Part shown: positions 1 to 12,249 of the stretch, in pieces
Position numbering within the stretch: position 1 is the stretch's first letter
Layout of the letters: each line of letters begins with the position of its first letter
Source of the DNA: Megascapheus bottae
Lineage: Eukaryota > Chordata > Mammalia > Rodentia > Geomyidae
Direction of reading: 5' to 3'
NCBI GenBank assembly: GCA_024803745.1
Contig: JANJXV010000192.1
Coordinates: 930,001-994,000, forward strand
DNA: 64,000 nt
Notes under the pieces: model-generated
What the model was told of the DNA's origin: nothing
What the model saw: only the letters and a program-made list of their open reading frames with translations
Database searches by the model: none
Translations under genes and position numbers: made by a program

Positions 1-3000
1 TTTTTCAGGTGTCCACACCCCACCTGCTCATTCTCTCCCTCATATTACTAGGCAGAGGTGATATTTCAAGTAAACATGCAGAGCTTCTGTTTGCCAAGGA
101 TATTTAAATATTTTCATGATGATAACTTTATTTGGAAGCCAATTCTTTAAAAAGCCTTTAACCAGTACTCCAGATTTCCCAGCCTAGTATGTTTTTCCAG
201 TAATTGCATATAAACGCATAGAGACAATTGCATGCTGATGCACTCTGACTGTTACAAGGCCCTGAGCCCAACTCTGAATTCCAAAGGTAGGTTCAGCATC
301 ACCTAAAACATACATTGAGTTTAAGGGAAAAAAATTCCTGAAAGAAACTAAAGAAGGCTCACTACTCCCCTAACTTACAACTAAATATACACAAAAACAA
401 TGGTAATATGCCAAGTGAGAAAACCCCAAATCAACTCAGACCCGGTGATCATAAGGCCAGTGGGATGTGTGCACTGCACTTCACTGCTGGCCACGGCCAC
501 TGGGCTAGACCTCGTCCAGGTGAGGAAGAGGCTCCTTCTGATACGCTCTCCACAACTCACACGCAAGTCATTCCATACGTGAGAGCACGTCTGTTTTCTT
601 CACAACTGTTATCTGGGAATAGAGCTATCTTCTTCCTAAAACTATTATAAAGGACTTCAAACTCCCAGAAAAAAATAGAACTATTAGTGTTTTCTGGCAT
701 TTTTACATTTGTGTTATTTAAATGTAAGAAAGAAAATGTTACTTTCTATAAGAATGCCTCCTAAATATAACAAAGCAAAAGGGCTAAAGAGACCAGGCCG
801 AGCAGGATTCACAATCTTCCCAGGGCTAGAAGTTCAGCAATAATGTTTGCCTAGCAAGCAAATCCTAGAGCTGCCAAATAGAAAACAAGCAAAACCTTTT
901 CCAATTGTATTCCCTCTGAAACATTTAAAACTTCTGCCCAATGACAATCCTTCCTGAAAAGGCCTTCTGAGGTCAGAGATACTTAGAACTGTGCGGAAGT
1001 ATCAAGTCACATGGGAACAATGCATCGATGCAGGTCTTATTACTTGTGATTAGAGTCAGATAACTAACCTCACACTATGACTTCTAATAAACATTTCTAT
1101 ACTATACTATAGTATTCTTGAAAGAACTCATACTGCTTTACACAAAACATCTGCAGCTGTGAGGAGGAAAATGTCCACTGACTCACACTGGAGTTGGGGT
1201 ATTTTGACATCATTTTCAAGGTAAGCAAACAGAGAGAGGTTAAATGACATTGGAAGGTCACATGTTTCCTCTTTCTGAAGGAAGATGATGGTTGCGTTGC
1301 AAATAAAGAGAACTTCAACCAGAGAGAATTAGTGGAGCAGTCACAATTTGACCTTTCACCCTCTGACTGTAGCAAGCTATTAGAATTGTGTATATATGTC
1401 ATCGTTATACTATTGCATGAGAAATGAATTAACTAATTTCCATGCTGATACTCGTGCTGCTAGAAAATCATGCTTCCATTCAATTTTACATAAAAGTATA
1501 CCAATGAATTTAGACTGTTCTACTAAATCTCATGTAATGTTAAGATTTTTATTATGTCAGGTAACTGAAACCATGTTCCCCATACTTCAGAATTTAACAT
1601 ACCAGAAAGCATGGAGAAGATACACAAATGTGTAGCTAAGTTGACAAAACTCGGGTTCCTTCTGAATTACTGTTATGTTTTTACTGCTGTCCCTGTAAGT
1701 CAGCAGTGTCAATGAGAAGCCTACTGTGTATGAATCAATAGATAATGAGATGAGTGAAGTTTTAGGATTGGAGGCCACTAACACTAGTTCTTTGCTATAG
1801 ACTTTCAATCCCAGTTACAATATAATTATACTAACCTTAATTTTCCAATGACAAATTTGAACATTTATTTGAGAATCACAAAACAGACGTTCCTCTGCTT
1901 ACATGTTTCAAAATAGTACTCTTGTTGAATTTTAATGCAACCAAGACATAATTCATATCATAAAAGAGATACAAACTTGTATGAGACTTTACTTACAAGT
2001 AGTTATTTTCAGATAAATTTGTATAAGAAAGACAAGGATGTTTGTATGGCACAGAAAACATGTAAAGGGGAATTTTTAGGGATAGTTATGATTTTAACGT
2101 AGCCGAGATTATGATGGAAATCAAGACAGTCTTTACGACCCATTTGATTGAATAGTATTGGTTAGCAAGGGTTAAGGGAGAATTTTTGGAACCAAATGTA
2201 TTAAAAACTAGTTTGGAGAAAGAGAATACAATTAAATGAATATAGAAAAAAAGAGATGATATGAGTACAAAAGGTGAGAAAAATCAAAGGAAAAGCTGTC
2301 TTTTTCCTTGTTGGTATTGTTTATATCAGTTTCCCTTTGTCCTCCTCTATCAATCTTCCCTACCTGGGAGTAACAGAACCACAAAAGCAAAATGGAAAGT
2401 ATCAGTGGTAAATTAGCTTTCTTAGCTAGTGATAGATGTCTCATAATCAGGAAAGAAATAGGATAGCAATACAAACAGAAACTCAAGTATTTTGTGGTAT
2501 CCAAACTACTGCATATTCTAACAGGGTACTGGAACTAGAGTTAACAAGTTCTCATTTAACCTCCTCTTCATCTTTAAAAGCAGCACTCAAAAGTCTTCAC
2601 AGCTTAACTTGACTTTCAAGATCATGCATTTGGGATGTATTTATCATTGTTCAGAATAGGGGAGGAAAGTGCCCAGGTAAAAGAAAGGCAATTTCGCAAA
2701 ATGAATTAAAGATAATTCAAGAGAAAGGAGATTGACAAAGAAAGAAACACTTGCCACAACTGCATACATTTTACTTATTTAAGGTACAGATAATGAGATT
2801 TTATAATGATCCATACATAAGATTACCACATAAATAATTTTATTTTCTTAAAAAATGGGAAATGCTGACCAATTCTAATAGCTGAGAGATACCAGCCAGG
2901 TTTTTGAGGAAGTTATTTAGATGGGAGGAATGATGAGTACAATAAAAGGACTCTGGATACCCCAGAACAGAAGAGCATAATAGAAGGAAATGTTTAAATA

Positions 3001-5403
3001 AGGAACTGTTTTAAGCAAGAGGTCATGAAGGGAATTAGCTGTTCCCACGAGTCCAGATGCTCCAAATCCACAGGAGCAATGGTAAGAATTCTATGTTTCA
3101 CTGATAAGGGAATGAGGGGGATAAAAGAATTAAGCTGAAATAGACATCCTAGGAGGAACTGGTACACATGCCATGGCCATACTCCAGTTATATTTGGAAA
3201 GAAACTAAATCAGAACAATGTAATTGGAGTTACATTTCTAAAGCAGAAAATAGATTAAAAAGTAACAAATGTATGGCTTCCTTCTGCCAAGTCCTGGGTA
3301 GAGAAGGAAAAAATCCACAACTTCTCAATACTTCGCAAAGAACCACTAGTCTTGAAAATAAGAACCAGCATCCTAGCAAAAGCAGAAAATACAGGAAACA
3401 ACATCACGAGACCGAGACGTGTCACTTACTACTCAAAGTAGTGAAAGATGCAGCAAACCTGCAGATTTTAACCATAGGGTTTTGAAATAGAACAGAAAAT
3501 AGGGTGCTTGAAAAAGAACAGAAGAGGTTTACTCATCCTTCTCCTTAGAGTTAAGACCAATCTCCTAGTTTTTTCCTTGGTTCTAAACAAAGTTGAAACA
3601 ATCATAAGCATCTGGATAGAACATAAAATGATCCTTGTACACTCTTCATGCAAGATAGACACCAGGAAGAAATCTTTTATTCAAGGAAGTAGGGTTTGCC
3701 CTGTTGAAGAGATAGGAGAGTGAGTAGGTAGGTGCTGGAGAAGGATCTTCTGTAGAATTATGAGTCAACCCAAGAAAACTAAATTTCTGTATCATAAAAT
3801 TAGCCAGCAAAACAGAAAGAACAGTTCAAAAACATGAAACTTGCTTGGCTTGATTTCTGTTTATATTGGTGAAGTACTTGCTCATTGAGGATCAATATTT
3901 CCACTGCAAACAACAAGCAAACTTGACTAAAATATAAAATGACTTACGTCTGGAAAGCACTGGGGAGATTCCAAGGTGTTAAGAATTTGAGAACCAAGAT
4001 CAAGGAGAGAGAGAAAGGATAAAAGCAAGAGACCTAAATACCAAATCACCACATGGAATGTACAAGTTCTAACATCCGAGCTGAAAATAAAATCATGGGG
4101 TAGTTGCTAAGAGATGGAGTAGGTAGATCCACTTTTAAGCTTTGTCACCAAGTTTATAAAACAAACTTTGACAGTCATAAAAGAGGACACGGGTATTTTC
4201 TGCATGATTTTACTGATGTTAAGGCTCTACTTTGCATAAAAATGTTGAAAGAAAGCAACATTTGATCGTTGGCAAGTGGCATGCAGAGATGGAGAAACTT
4301 GAGAATACATATACCATACTAGCAACACTCTCCTTTTTGAGAAGTGAATTTTAGAAGTGCCCTTAAGATAACAGTCCAATAAGTCACATTTTTATTAGTA
4401 TTTGATATGTATTTTTGTGTAAATACAACATATGTATGTAAATACATATGTATGTAAATATGATAAAAATTAGGCTGTATCTAGTATCGGTAACATTACT
4501 CCATTTATGAGGCAGCACTGTCATGATGTAATGACTTTCTAAAGGTCTCACCTCAACACAGCAATGAAATTCCAAAAGGGTGTAGAGGAGTCATTCCACC
4601 TGCGAACATCCTGCCCTGGATCCTCCACAGTTCATGTCTAATTCATGTCTTCTGCAAACACAATATACATCCATTCTATACTCCATAGCTCCCCACATCC
4701 TCACGTATTCCAACAGCAACTCAACAGCAACTCACAGGTCCAAACTCTCAGCTAAATCAGACATAACTAGACCTAAAACATGATTCATCCTGAGGCAAAT
4801 TCTGTCTAGCTAGGATGTTTTAAATCAAAGTGTTAAGGTTAAGTGCTTCTCAAACACAGTGGAAGGACATACATCAAAAAAGAAATGGACAACAGGACCC
4901 ACGTAAATTCACACAAGGAAAGCAACATTAGACCCCAAACTCTATACCAGTTCTCTGCATGTGTTCTCTATTGGACACACAGTGGTGGTTGACACCACAA
5001 AGCCTTTGGCAACCCTGCTTCTTTGGCTTTGTAAGTTCATCTATCATATATTTTCCTTCCACAAAGCTCTAAAGCAGAGAGAGACTGCAGAGAGGATGGG
5101 TTTTACTCCATCTTCCAGGAAGTTGTTCTCCATTTCCACCATAGATTGGCTAACTATACTTCCATCAGCATTCTGTCAAATTACCTAAGCACTCTTCTTA
5201 GAGGATTCAGACTTTCTCTACAGCACCCTTCTTTCTCCCAATCCTCACCAGCACAAACCTCAATATGTTGCTAGTGACAATACCGGTTTTCTGGCCTGCT
5301 CTTCCAAATTCTTCTGGTTTTTATCCAGCTTCAAAGCTGCTTCCACATGTTTAACTATTTGCTATAGTGATAGTCTCACTTTTCAATATCAATTTTCTTT
5401 TTT
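1..5403. other. AT-rich unique sequence, no gene seen
   Basis: No coding exon, RNA gene or recognisable SINE is visible in these 5.4 kb. Open frames reach about 100 codons at most and show no family signature. The only small-scale structure is two exact tandem copies of a 16 bp unit (acatatgtatgtaaat) at 4428-4459 and a tandem 11-mer (caacagcaact) near 4713-4735. The lack of SINEs contrasts with the next 12 kb. It may be intron or intergenic DNA. Confidence 0.6.
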
Positions 5404-5575
5404 AGTCTGTTTTGTGATGCAGTCGCTATACCACAGACTGGGTCAATCATAATCAGTAGAAGTTTATTTTTGTCTCACAGTTCTGGAGACTGGGAAGTCT
5501 GAGATTGAGAGACTGCATTTGGGAGGTGCTTCGTGCTATGTCTAAAAAGACAGCAGGACAAACACAAAGTATGAT
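5404..5575. mobile_element. Ancient mammalian interspersed repeat fragment
   Basis: The segment has the familiar core 'ccacagactggg ... gtttattt ... ctcacagttctggagactggg' seen in many old mammalian interspersed repeats, followed by 'aagtctgagattgagag'. A second diverged member of the same kind lies at 32250-32420. I recognise the core but do not assert the family name. It is strongly diverged with no visible target-site duplication. Confidence 0.5.
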
Positions 5576-6067
5576 AGAGAGAAGAAAAAAGCTCAAAGAA
5601 ATTCACCTTTTTTTGAGAGACTTTTGAGAGTTAGAAAAGCCTACAAACCATAACAAATAATCTATTCTAAACATGGCAGTTGTAGCTGAACATCTTTGAT
5701 ATTTTCTCCAGTTTCTTACTAATTTAAAACACTTTGTAGTCTGTGAGCTGGGAGTTGTAAACCTTAAAAAGGTTGTATTATCAAACATTTAAAACAAATG
5801 TAGAAAAATTCATATGTAAAATCTTAATAAAAAACACATAAGAGGTAGAATACTAATTTATAGGAGCTATTTCCAAAAAAGAAATAATCTATAACTAAGT
5901 TTCAAACATGATTATGAACATAGATCACCATTTTAAAATATCTCTGGATTGAAAGAATGCCACGGTTTATAAAACTGTATTATTTCTGGTGAGATGATTT
6001 TTATGGCTAAGTAAAACAAAAGGTAAGATTTTCAGCAAAAATTTAATATCAATCAAACTGTTTTATA

Positions 6068-6350
6068 TTATTTATTTTTTTCTTTTTTTATTGTAATTAA
6101 TAAAAGGGTTACATGATATTTGCCAGATAGAAGGTGCATTCATTCACATACATTAATACCCTTTCACATGTCTTGGTACCCATTAACCTCTCCCCCACCC
6201 ACCACCCACCCCCTGTCTTGGTTTTACCCCTTGCCTATCAAATTTCAAATAACCAAATACAAATAAATTCGATATATCAGATAACAAAGTGAGATACTGT
6301 AAAAATATGAGTTACCCAAGGGACAGCAAAGGAGATGAAAGATAACATAG
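6068..6350 (-). mobile_element. L1 LINE 3' end (5'-truncated), lineage type
   Basis: Read on the minus strand the fragment ends in a diverged poly(A) tail after an AATAAA-containing 'attacaataaaa', and carries a G-rich tract (the complement of C-rich 6190-6215). This is the usual layout of a mammalian L1 3' UTR. The same sequence recurs at 7470-7678, 8248-8484 and 48461-48651, so it is a repeated family. The 5' end is uncertain: similarity to the other copies is clear to about 6316. No L1 coding sequence is present. Confidence 0.7.
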
Positions 6351-6744
6351 TAGATTAAGGACAACAATCATTCATTATATGGCTTTTGTTTAATTATTAT
6401 AATATTTATCATCTAAGCAGAAGTGCATCTTGTGTATTGGAAACTGCAGCACCAAATTGTTGAATTATTTCTTAACGCTGCCTCTAACTTCCTTTACATA
6501 GCAGCAATAGATTTTGTTTTGATCTTGATTTTTTTAGTGATTCAGTCCATATAGAGAATTAATAATTAATCTGGTCCTAATATCAATAGCCTGTGAAATA
6601 CTAAATTAACTGACATTCCGGATTCTTAATTACTGTTTTCCAAGTTAGCATTGATCTTTTCATGGTTGGCTATGGTGCACATTAGATATCTATAAGCAGC
6701 TCCAACAGCAACTGGGACATTGTAGGGTGCTCAATAATGTTTTA

Positions 6745-6845
6745 TTGTTTTTGGTCGTGGGACCTGAACTCTGGGTCTCGGCATTGGCCCTGAGCTCTTC
6801 AGCCCATAGCTACCACCCTACATCTTGAGCCACAGCACCACTTCC
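6745..6845 (-). mobile_element. Solitary Geo-type SINE monomer
   Basis: On the minus strand this copy begins right at the start of the right-hand SINE monomer (gaagtggtgctgtggctcaag) and runs to its end, without any left monomer. It is flanked by 'tgctcaat' at 6728-6735 and 6846-6853, a plausible target-site duplication with looser similarity beyond it. It is therefore either a 5'-truncated dimer or an independently mobilised monomer. Confidence 0.75.
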
Positions 6846-6859
6846 TGCTCAATGAATTT

Positions 6860-7469
6860 TTGTTATTATTTTAGGAACCAGAATTGGCCACCACACAATA
6901 GAAAAATTATTGCTCACAAACATCACATTAATATATAAAAGAGAATGGCTATTAATATCTTTGAAATACATTGTGAAAATATGGCAAGAAAATAAAAAGG
7001 TAGCTTGTTAATGATAATCACACTGATAAGACTTATTATTCCTTGTATATTCTACATATGTTCATTCAGCAGGTTTCTCATGTTGAGTACAACAGACTAC
7101 ATAAAGGTAAAGCAAAAAGTAATTCTTGTCCTATAGGATTTAGTCTAGAAAGAGAAATAGAAATCTTATTATACAGGTGAAATTTGTTTTTGTAGAGCTC
7201 ACTGTGAAACCAACAGTAAAAATACCTACTTAGTATGAGGATAACTATGTACATGTTAAGACTTGAAGGAAGAGTATAAGGGTAGGGCAATAATCTCTAC
7301 CATGAAAGAAGAACCCCATACTTGGAGTTTGCAGTACATACAGAAATCTACATAATAGTTCAAGGTAGCTCTCAGGAACGAGAAACTACCAGAATAAATG
7401 AAGCTCATACCACTGAGAAAATCTGAAAAAGTTCTCAGGAAATTTGTGAGACCTACATACATACACAGT
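6860..7469. other. AT-rich unique sequence, nothing recognised
   Basis: No gene, SINE or simple repeat is recognised. Open frames on the minus strand here are 60-70 codons and lack any signature. Confidence 0.5.
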
Positions 7470-7678
7470 TAATTATTTGAAATGTAAATATAATTGAGAA
7501 TGCTATATTTATTTTTAAATCCGTATTCCCAGTGATCACATAAGTCCTGAATAGAAAGTATATCAGAAGAAAAATCACAATTGCAAACATGAGAAAGGGT
7601 AGTAATGTTTGTGAAGTAATATATCTTCTATCTGGCAAATATAATATAACCCTTCTATTAATTACAATAAAAATACCT
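7470..7678 (+). mobile_element. L1 LINE 3' end, sense orientation, diverged
   Basis: The end of this segment reads 'cttctatctggcaaatat' then 'taacccttctattaattac' then 'aataaaaa', which is the reverse complement of the start of the copies at 6068, 8248 and 48461. It is thus the same L1 3' end in the opposite orientation. The G-rich tract has decayed, so this is an older copy. The 5' limit is approximate. Confidence 0.6.
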
Positions 7679-7679
7679 T

Positions 7680-8231
7680 AAAAAAGAAAATTTACATTTT
7701 CCGACAGTATTTGTGGAGCATTATATTTCTGCTTTTGTTAGCTCCAATTTCTACAGGCAGATCTACATATGAACATTCCTGGACAGTCTTCACTTTAAAA
7801 TGTTGATTCAGTACCCAAGTAATTTTAACTCCCTTAGTCCATAGGCTATGGGAGTGAAATCACAATTTCAACAAGTGCTGGAGGCCTAGGATGTATAGGT
7901 ATAGGTACCAGAATATACCTAGACAGCTTTATCATATCCATGTTCCTCCATAATGCCTAATATTCTCTATGTGATCCATTCTTGTACTAGAACTATTACT
8001 CTTCAAAAACCTCAAGGTGTTCAAGGAAGAACTGAGCTTCTTTCCCAAAAGAAATGCCAGTTCCTTAATAGGGTATATACCTCAGATTATATCTTAACCT
8101 TTCACCATTACAATTGTAATTATAATTAACTTTTGTTGAGTTTTTGTTGCAGACCCTGTTAAAAAGAGACTTAAATAAATTAGAGATCTAATTAAACTCG
8201 ACAGTTCAGTAACTATTTCTTAAATGCTTTC
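7680..8231. other. AT-rich unique sequence
   Basis: No gene or repeat recognised. Confidence 0.5.
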
Positions 8232-8247
8232 CTCTCCCACATTTTTT

Positions 8248-8484
8248 ACATTTTAAATATATTTTTGTAATTAATAGAAGGGTTACATTATATTCACCAG
8301 ATAGAAGGTGAATTACTTCACATACATTGATACCCTTTCTCATGTCTTGTTCCCCATTTCCCTCCCTCCATCCTCGCCACTCATCTTGTTTTCCCCCCTT
8401 CCCTATCCTATTTCAAATAACCAAATAAACATATACAATATATCAGATAAAAGGTAAAATACCGTTACAATATGAGGTAACCAA
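8248..8484 (-). mobile_element. L1 LINE 3' end with target-site duplication
   Basis: This is a third copy of the lineage L1 3' end: T-rich start (the tail in minus orientation), 'gtaattaatagaagggttac', then a C-rich tract at about 8360-8400 (G-rich on the L1 sense strand). It is flanked by 'ctctcccacattttt' (8232-8246) and 'ctctcccacaattttt' (8485-8500), which differ by one base and fit a target-site duplication. The downstream copy was later hit by a SINE. Confidence 0.75.
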
Positions 8485-8500
8485 CTCTCCCACAATTTTT

Positions 8501-8683
8501 TTGCCAGTCCTGGGCTTAAGCTCAGGGCCTGAGGACTGTCCCTGGACTTTCTCAAGGCTAGAACTCTACCACTCGAGCCTCAGCACCACTCCTGGCTTTT
8601 AAGTATATGGTACCAAGGAATCGAACCCGGGTCTTCATGTATGCTAGTCAAGCACTCTACCGCTACGCCAAACTCCCAGTCCA
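8501..8683 (-). mobile_element. IDL-Geo dimeric SINE
   Basis: This is a complete minus-strand dimer. On plus it starts with the T-run and 'gccagtcctgggctt' (end of the right Geo monomer) and ends with the tRNA-like left monomer, including the complement of its B box ('ggaatcgaacccggg'). A perfect 14 bp duplication, ctcccacaattttt, lies at 8487-8500 and 8684-8697. The element therefore inserted into the downstream target-site copy of the adjacent L1 tail. Confidence 0.92.
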
Positions 8684-8697
8684 CTCCCACAATTTTT

Positions 8698-8935
8698 ATA
8701 GTTAATTTTCAACATAGCATCTAGTGAGTATCACCAATACATTTGTTCACCCTGTGTCCCACCATTTCAGTGCCCCTCTCCCTCCCCCAAATAGATAACA
8801 TACATACCAGACAAAAGGTACAGAAATCACAAGTGGTGGCAAAGGAGAAAACAGACAAACATCAAAAAGACAAAAGGCAAAAATCAAAAGGCAAACAGCA
8901 AAAACCAAAGTCTTATCTCCATCTCTTGTAGTTCA
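8698..8935 (-). mobile_element. Possible older L1 3' end
   Basis: The order of segments (a 'gttaat' start, a C-rich tract near 8762-8790, then 'ccagacaaaaggta') parallels the neighbouring L1 tail (C-rich tract then 'tcagataaaaggta') at low identity. The A-rich stretch at 8840-8910 produces a lysine-rich spurious open frame. It may be an older subfamily copy. The call is weak and an alignment would settle it. Confidence 0.3.
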
Positions 8936-8939
8936 TTTC

Positions 8940-10640
8940 TATAAATCGTATTTCTGTATGATCATATGCACATAGCTATTGAGTTTTTTGATCTAGAATG
9001 TGCCTATAATTCTCCAAGTAAAAACATTGGAAAGTAAAAGACAAAAATTCACTAGGATATGATAAAGTATACAGGACTGTGAACACTCACACTGTAAGAC
9101 CAGAGGAGGATATTATTATTCTTCTCTTCCAAAATCTCACTATATAATAAGCACTGGTATTTCTTGGCATGGTGGCTTTGAAGGCTCCTGGGCATCACCT
9201 CATTTCTATATACTTTAAAGCCAAATCAACTCTCATCTCACCTTACCCTCTCTCCTGTATTTCTAAAATAGCTGCACAAATGGGGGTTTAAAGTGTTAAA
9301 ACTATGACTGGAATTAAGAAAGGGAAACTAATGTGTGTGTCCAGTCTTAGAGATCAAGAACATGCACAAGCATTGACTTGACTCATTTAAATCTTGATGT
9401 TTTCAAGCAGTTCCTATGTTGCTCTGAGTGTCTATTAATACCGAGTACCCGCTCTGCCTCACTCAGCCTTCACATTACTACACCATTTCTTTTCCAGTTA
9501 GTTTACCAGATCAATATAAAGTTAAAAATGCTGATGGAACTATTTGAAATGGAAGACTAGGAGACTTAAGGGGGATTATGTAGGCTCTCAGAAATGATTT
9601 GAAGAGTTAAATCTCTGTTGGCTTTAGAAAGATTTTTAAAATTGACATTCTGGCACATTGCTTCAAGGACATAACAACTTTGAAGTACAACAACCGAAAT
9701 GATAATGCTAAAAAGAAAATATCTACTCTAGGACAGCAAAAGGCTTAAGGTAATTTGTCCCAGTAATAAGTTTTAAAAACTGTACTCTCCATGATTTGGA
9801 GATACAAATGAAACTTTATTACAGAATATGGAATTCATTCTTTGCTCTGATGGGAATACTGGCCCTAGAAAGAAAAAATACAATATTGTTATAAATTTTA
9901 AAAAGTTAAAAGTAATACAATGGCAAGCCCTCAAATCTGTCCACTAAGAATAAAACTATTGATTGTATACTTACTAAATTTAATCTGAAAAGCCTCAGAA
10001 ATGTTGAATTTCTCTTTTTAGGCCCAGCCTAAAAACACTTTTTCCCTTATTTGGACATTATGTTATTTAAGATGCAGTAATTTAAACAAGAGAAACACAA
10101 CCCAAATTTACTTTACATAAAGAAGAAAGTTTACAGCTCATGTCCTGGAACGACAGTAGGTTGGGATATGATTTCCCAAAAGGTCAATAATGTCTCACAG
10201 TTTTGACAGTTTTCTCATTATCTTGCATTTCTCCTCCTTGTTCTGTTTATTCTTTGGAACCCTCTACTACACCATCCTAACAAGCTTCTAACACCAATAC
10301 CCTTTGAAATAAAGACAACTGCCTCCCAAAAGTTTGATGAGAGACTCTGGAAGTTAACTTGTTGCCCCCAATAAGGCAATAAGTCAAACTCAATCATTTT
10401 GATCAAATTTTTGGTTCATATTTCTGTACTATTACATCAATGTGTGGTACTAGTTTTAAGGCATGGACCATTAGGGATATTGTTTTTTTCTATCTAAACA
10501 TTTACCCATATCTATAAATTCTAATCTGCTTTGGTTGTTTTTGACAGACACAAATAAAATGACTTTCAAAATTATATTACTACTTGATTTGTAAAATGTA
10601 CTATATTATCCATCACAAAACAGTACTATATATAATCAAC
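8940..10640. other. Unique sequence, no gene seen
   Basis: Nothing is recognised in these 1.7 kb apart from ordinary AT-rich DNA. No SINE, microsatellite or coding signature was found. Confidence 0.5.
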
Positions 10641-10654
10641 AGTTAACTAAAATA

Positions 10655-10893
10655 TGGCCAGGCACATGCTCATTCCAATAATCCTAGCTACCCAAGACGC
10701 TCACATATGAGGACAGGAGCTCAAAGCTAGCACGGGCAGGAAAGCCCAGGAAATTCTTATCTCCAATTTGCCACCAAGAAATCAAAGGCAGAGCTGTTAT
10801 ACAAGTGGCTGAGTATTAACATCAAGTGAAAAATCTAGTGGATAGCAGCCTGACATCAGTTCAAGGCCCAGATACTGGCATACATACACAAAA
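10655..10893 (+). mobile_element. B1-Geo dimeric SINE, diverged
   Basis: The left half is B1/Alu-like ('aataatcctagctaccca' ... 'agctcaaagctagc'). The right half is a degraded Geo monomer ('gcagagctgttatacaagtgg' ... 'cagttcaaggccca'). It is flanked by agttaactaaaata (10641-10654) and agttaattaaaata (10894-10907), 13 of 14 bases identical, a clear target-site duplication. The divergence suggests an older insertion. Confidence 0.85.
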
Positions 10894-11465
10894 AGTTAAT
10901 TAAAATACAATGAATCAATATCAAACCATGTAATCATAATTCAAACTATATTTGCTTCCCTGACTTTTCCAGATATGATGAAGGTTGAATATTCTCCACA
11001 TAGTCACACTGTTTGAGAGAGCTAATAGGCAAAGCAATATCACTGAAAACTTTTGTGCAAAAGTTTCAAGCCTAATATTAATTTATTTAAAATGTTTGAG
11101 AAAGTTTGCATAGAAAATCTAGACAAATTAAAAAAAAATATTATTTGGTTTTACCCCACTTTCTCAAAACTCCTTATATTCGATAGCAGAAGAAATGGAA
11201 CGGTACAGCATTAACTTATGCACATATCAGCTGTTTCTATCTTAACTAGGAAGCACTGTTTCATCTCTTATCAGACACAAAATGGATTGAAAGTTAATTG
11301 GAAAAGTATTTCAGAAGAAAAGTGGTAGAGAAAGGTCTAATAGGTTTTTGAAGATGTAAAGATTCATATTTTTATGTTGGAAAGGATACCAAACCAGAGA
11401 AAAGTTTCTAGTTAAGAACACAGTGAATATTTTTAATGTATGAAAAACCTAGCTACAATACAGCA

Positions 11466-11498
11466 AAATAATAATAGTAATAATAATAATAATAATAA
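11466..11498. repeat. (TAA)n microsatellite
   Basis: A run of about eleven ATA/TAA trinucleotides with one interruption, near the start of AT-rich flanking DNA. Confidence 0.9.
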
Positions 11499-11585
11499 AT
11501 CTACAGTTCCACTATACCTAGCAGGTCATGAAATATTTGTGATAAGCTTGAACAACCACTTTTTCATGAACTTAATAATTTTTTC

Positions 11586-11858
11586 TTTTCTTTTCTTTTT
11601 TGGTTAGTCTTGGGTCTTGAACTCTGGGCCTGGGCGCTGTCCCTGAGCTCTTCACCAAATAAAGGTTATACCCTTTATTTTAAAAGCTATACCTTTTCAA
11701 ATTAACATTAAAACTTATACCACTTCTGCTTTTCTGGTGGTTAATTGGAGATAAGAGTCTTACAGACTTTCATGCCCAGGCTGGCTTTGAACTACAATAC
11801 TCAGACCTCAGTCTTCTGAGTGGCTAGGATTACAGGTGTGGGTCACTAGCTCCTAGCT
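11586..11858 (-). mobile_element. B1-Geo dimeric SINE with abnormal centre
   Basis: The minus-strand copy starts with 'tcttgggtcttgaactctgg' (Geo end) and finishes with the B1-like 'gtggctaggattacaggtgt'. Between the Geo 3' half and the B1 junction the expected stretch with 'ctctaccacttgagcc' is missing. About 60-70 AT-rich bases (about 11659-11725) stand in its place. Flanks 'cttaataatttttt' and 'cttaatctttttt' may be target-site duplications. Confidence 0.8.
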
Positions 11859-11869
11859 TAATCTTTTTT

Positions 11870-12060
11870 GCTAAGTACTCACTTTGTTTTCAGATGAGGG
11901 ACTGCTTTCCCAAGAGCCCTCTTTGTCTCTTGATATCACCTCAAAAACCTTCTTCTTTTCAGTCACCATCTGTGGCTGCCTGCCTAGATATTATATATTC
12001 TTCCTGACCCCTGGAACTTGATCTGCATATATTATCATTGTGCATATAGTAGTTGTGTAG
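11870..12060. other. Unique spacer
   Basis: Nothing recognised between the two SINEs. Confidence 0.5.
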
Positions 12061-12063
12061 TTC

Positions 12064-12245
12064 TTTTTTTGCCAGTCATGGGCTTGACCTCAGGGCCTGG
12101 GCACTGTCCTTGGACTTTCTCAAGGCTCAGCACTCTACCACTTGAGCCTCAGCACCACTTCCAGCATTTTTCTATGTATGTGGTACCAAGGAATTGAACC
12201 CTGGTCTTCATGCATGCTAGGCAAGCACTCTGCCACTAGACTGTT
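12064..12245 (-). mobile_element. IDL-Geo dimeric SINE
   Basis: A near full-length minus-strand dimer. The Geo monomer comes first on plus ('gccagtcatgggcttgacct'), then the ID-like monomer with the B-box complement 'ggaattgaaccctgg' and 'gcatgctaggcaagcactc'. No clear target-site duplication was found. Confidence 0.9.
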
Positions 12246-12249
12246 GCCA

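Noticed and set aside
8743..8931. Lysine/glutamine-rich 62-codon frame
   Set aside because: Arises from an A-rich stretch of a probable old L1 3' end.
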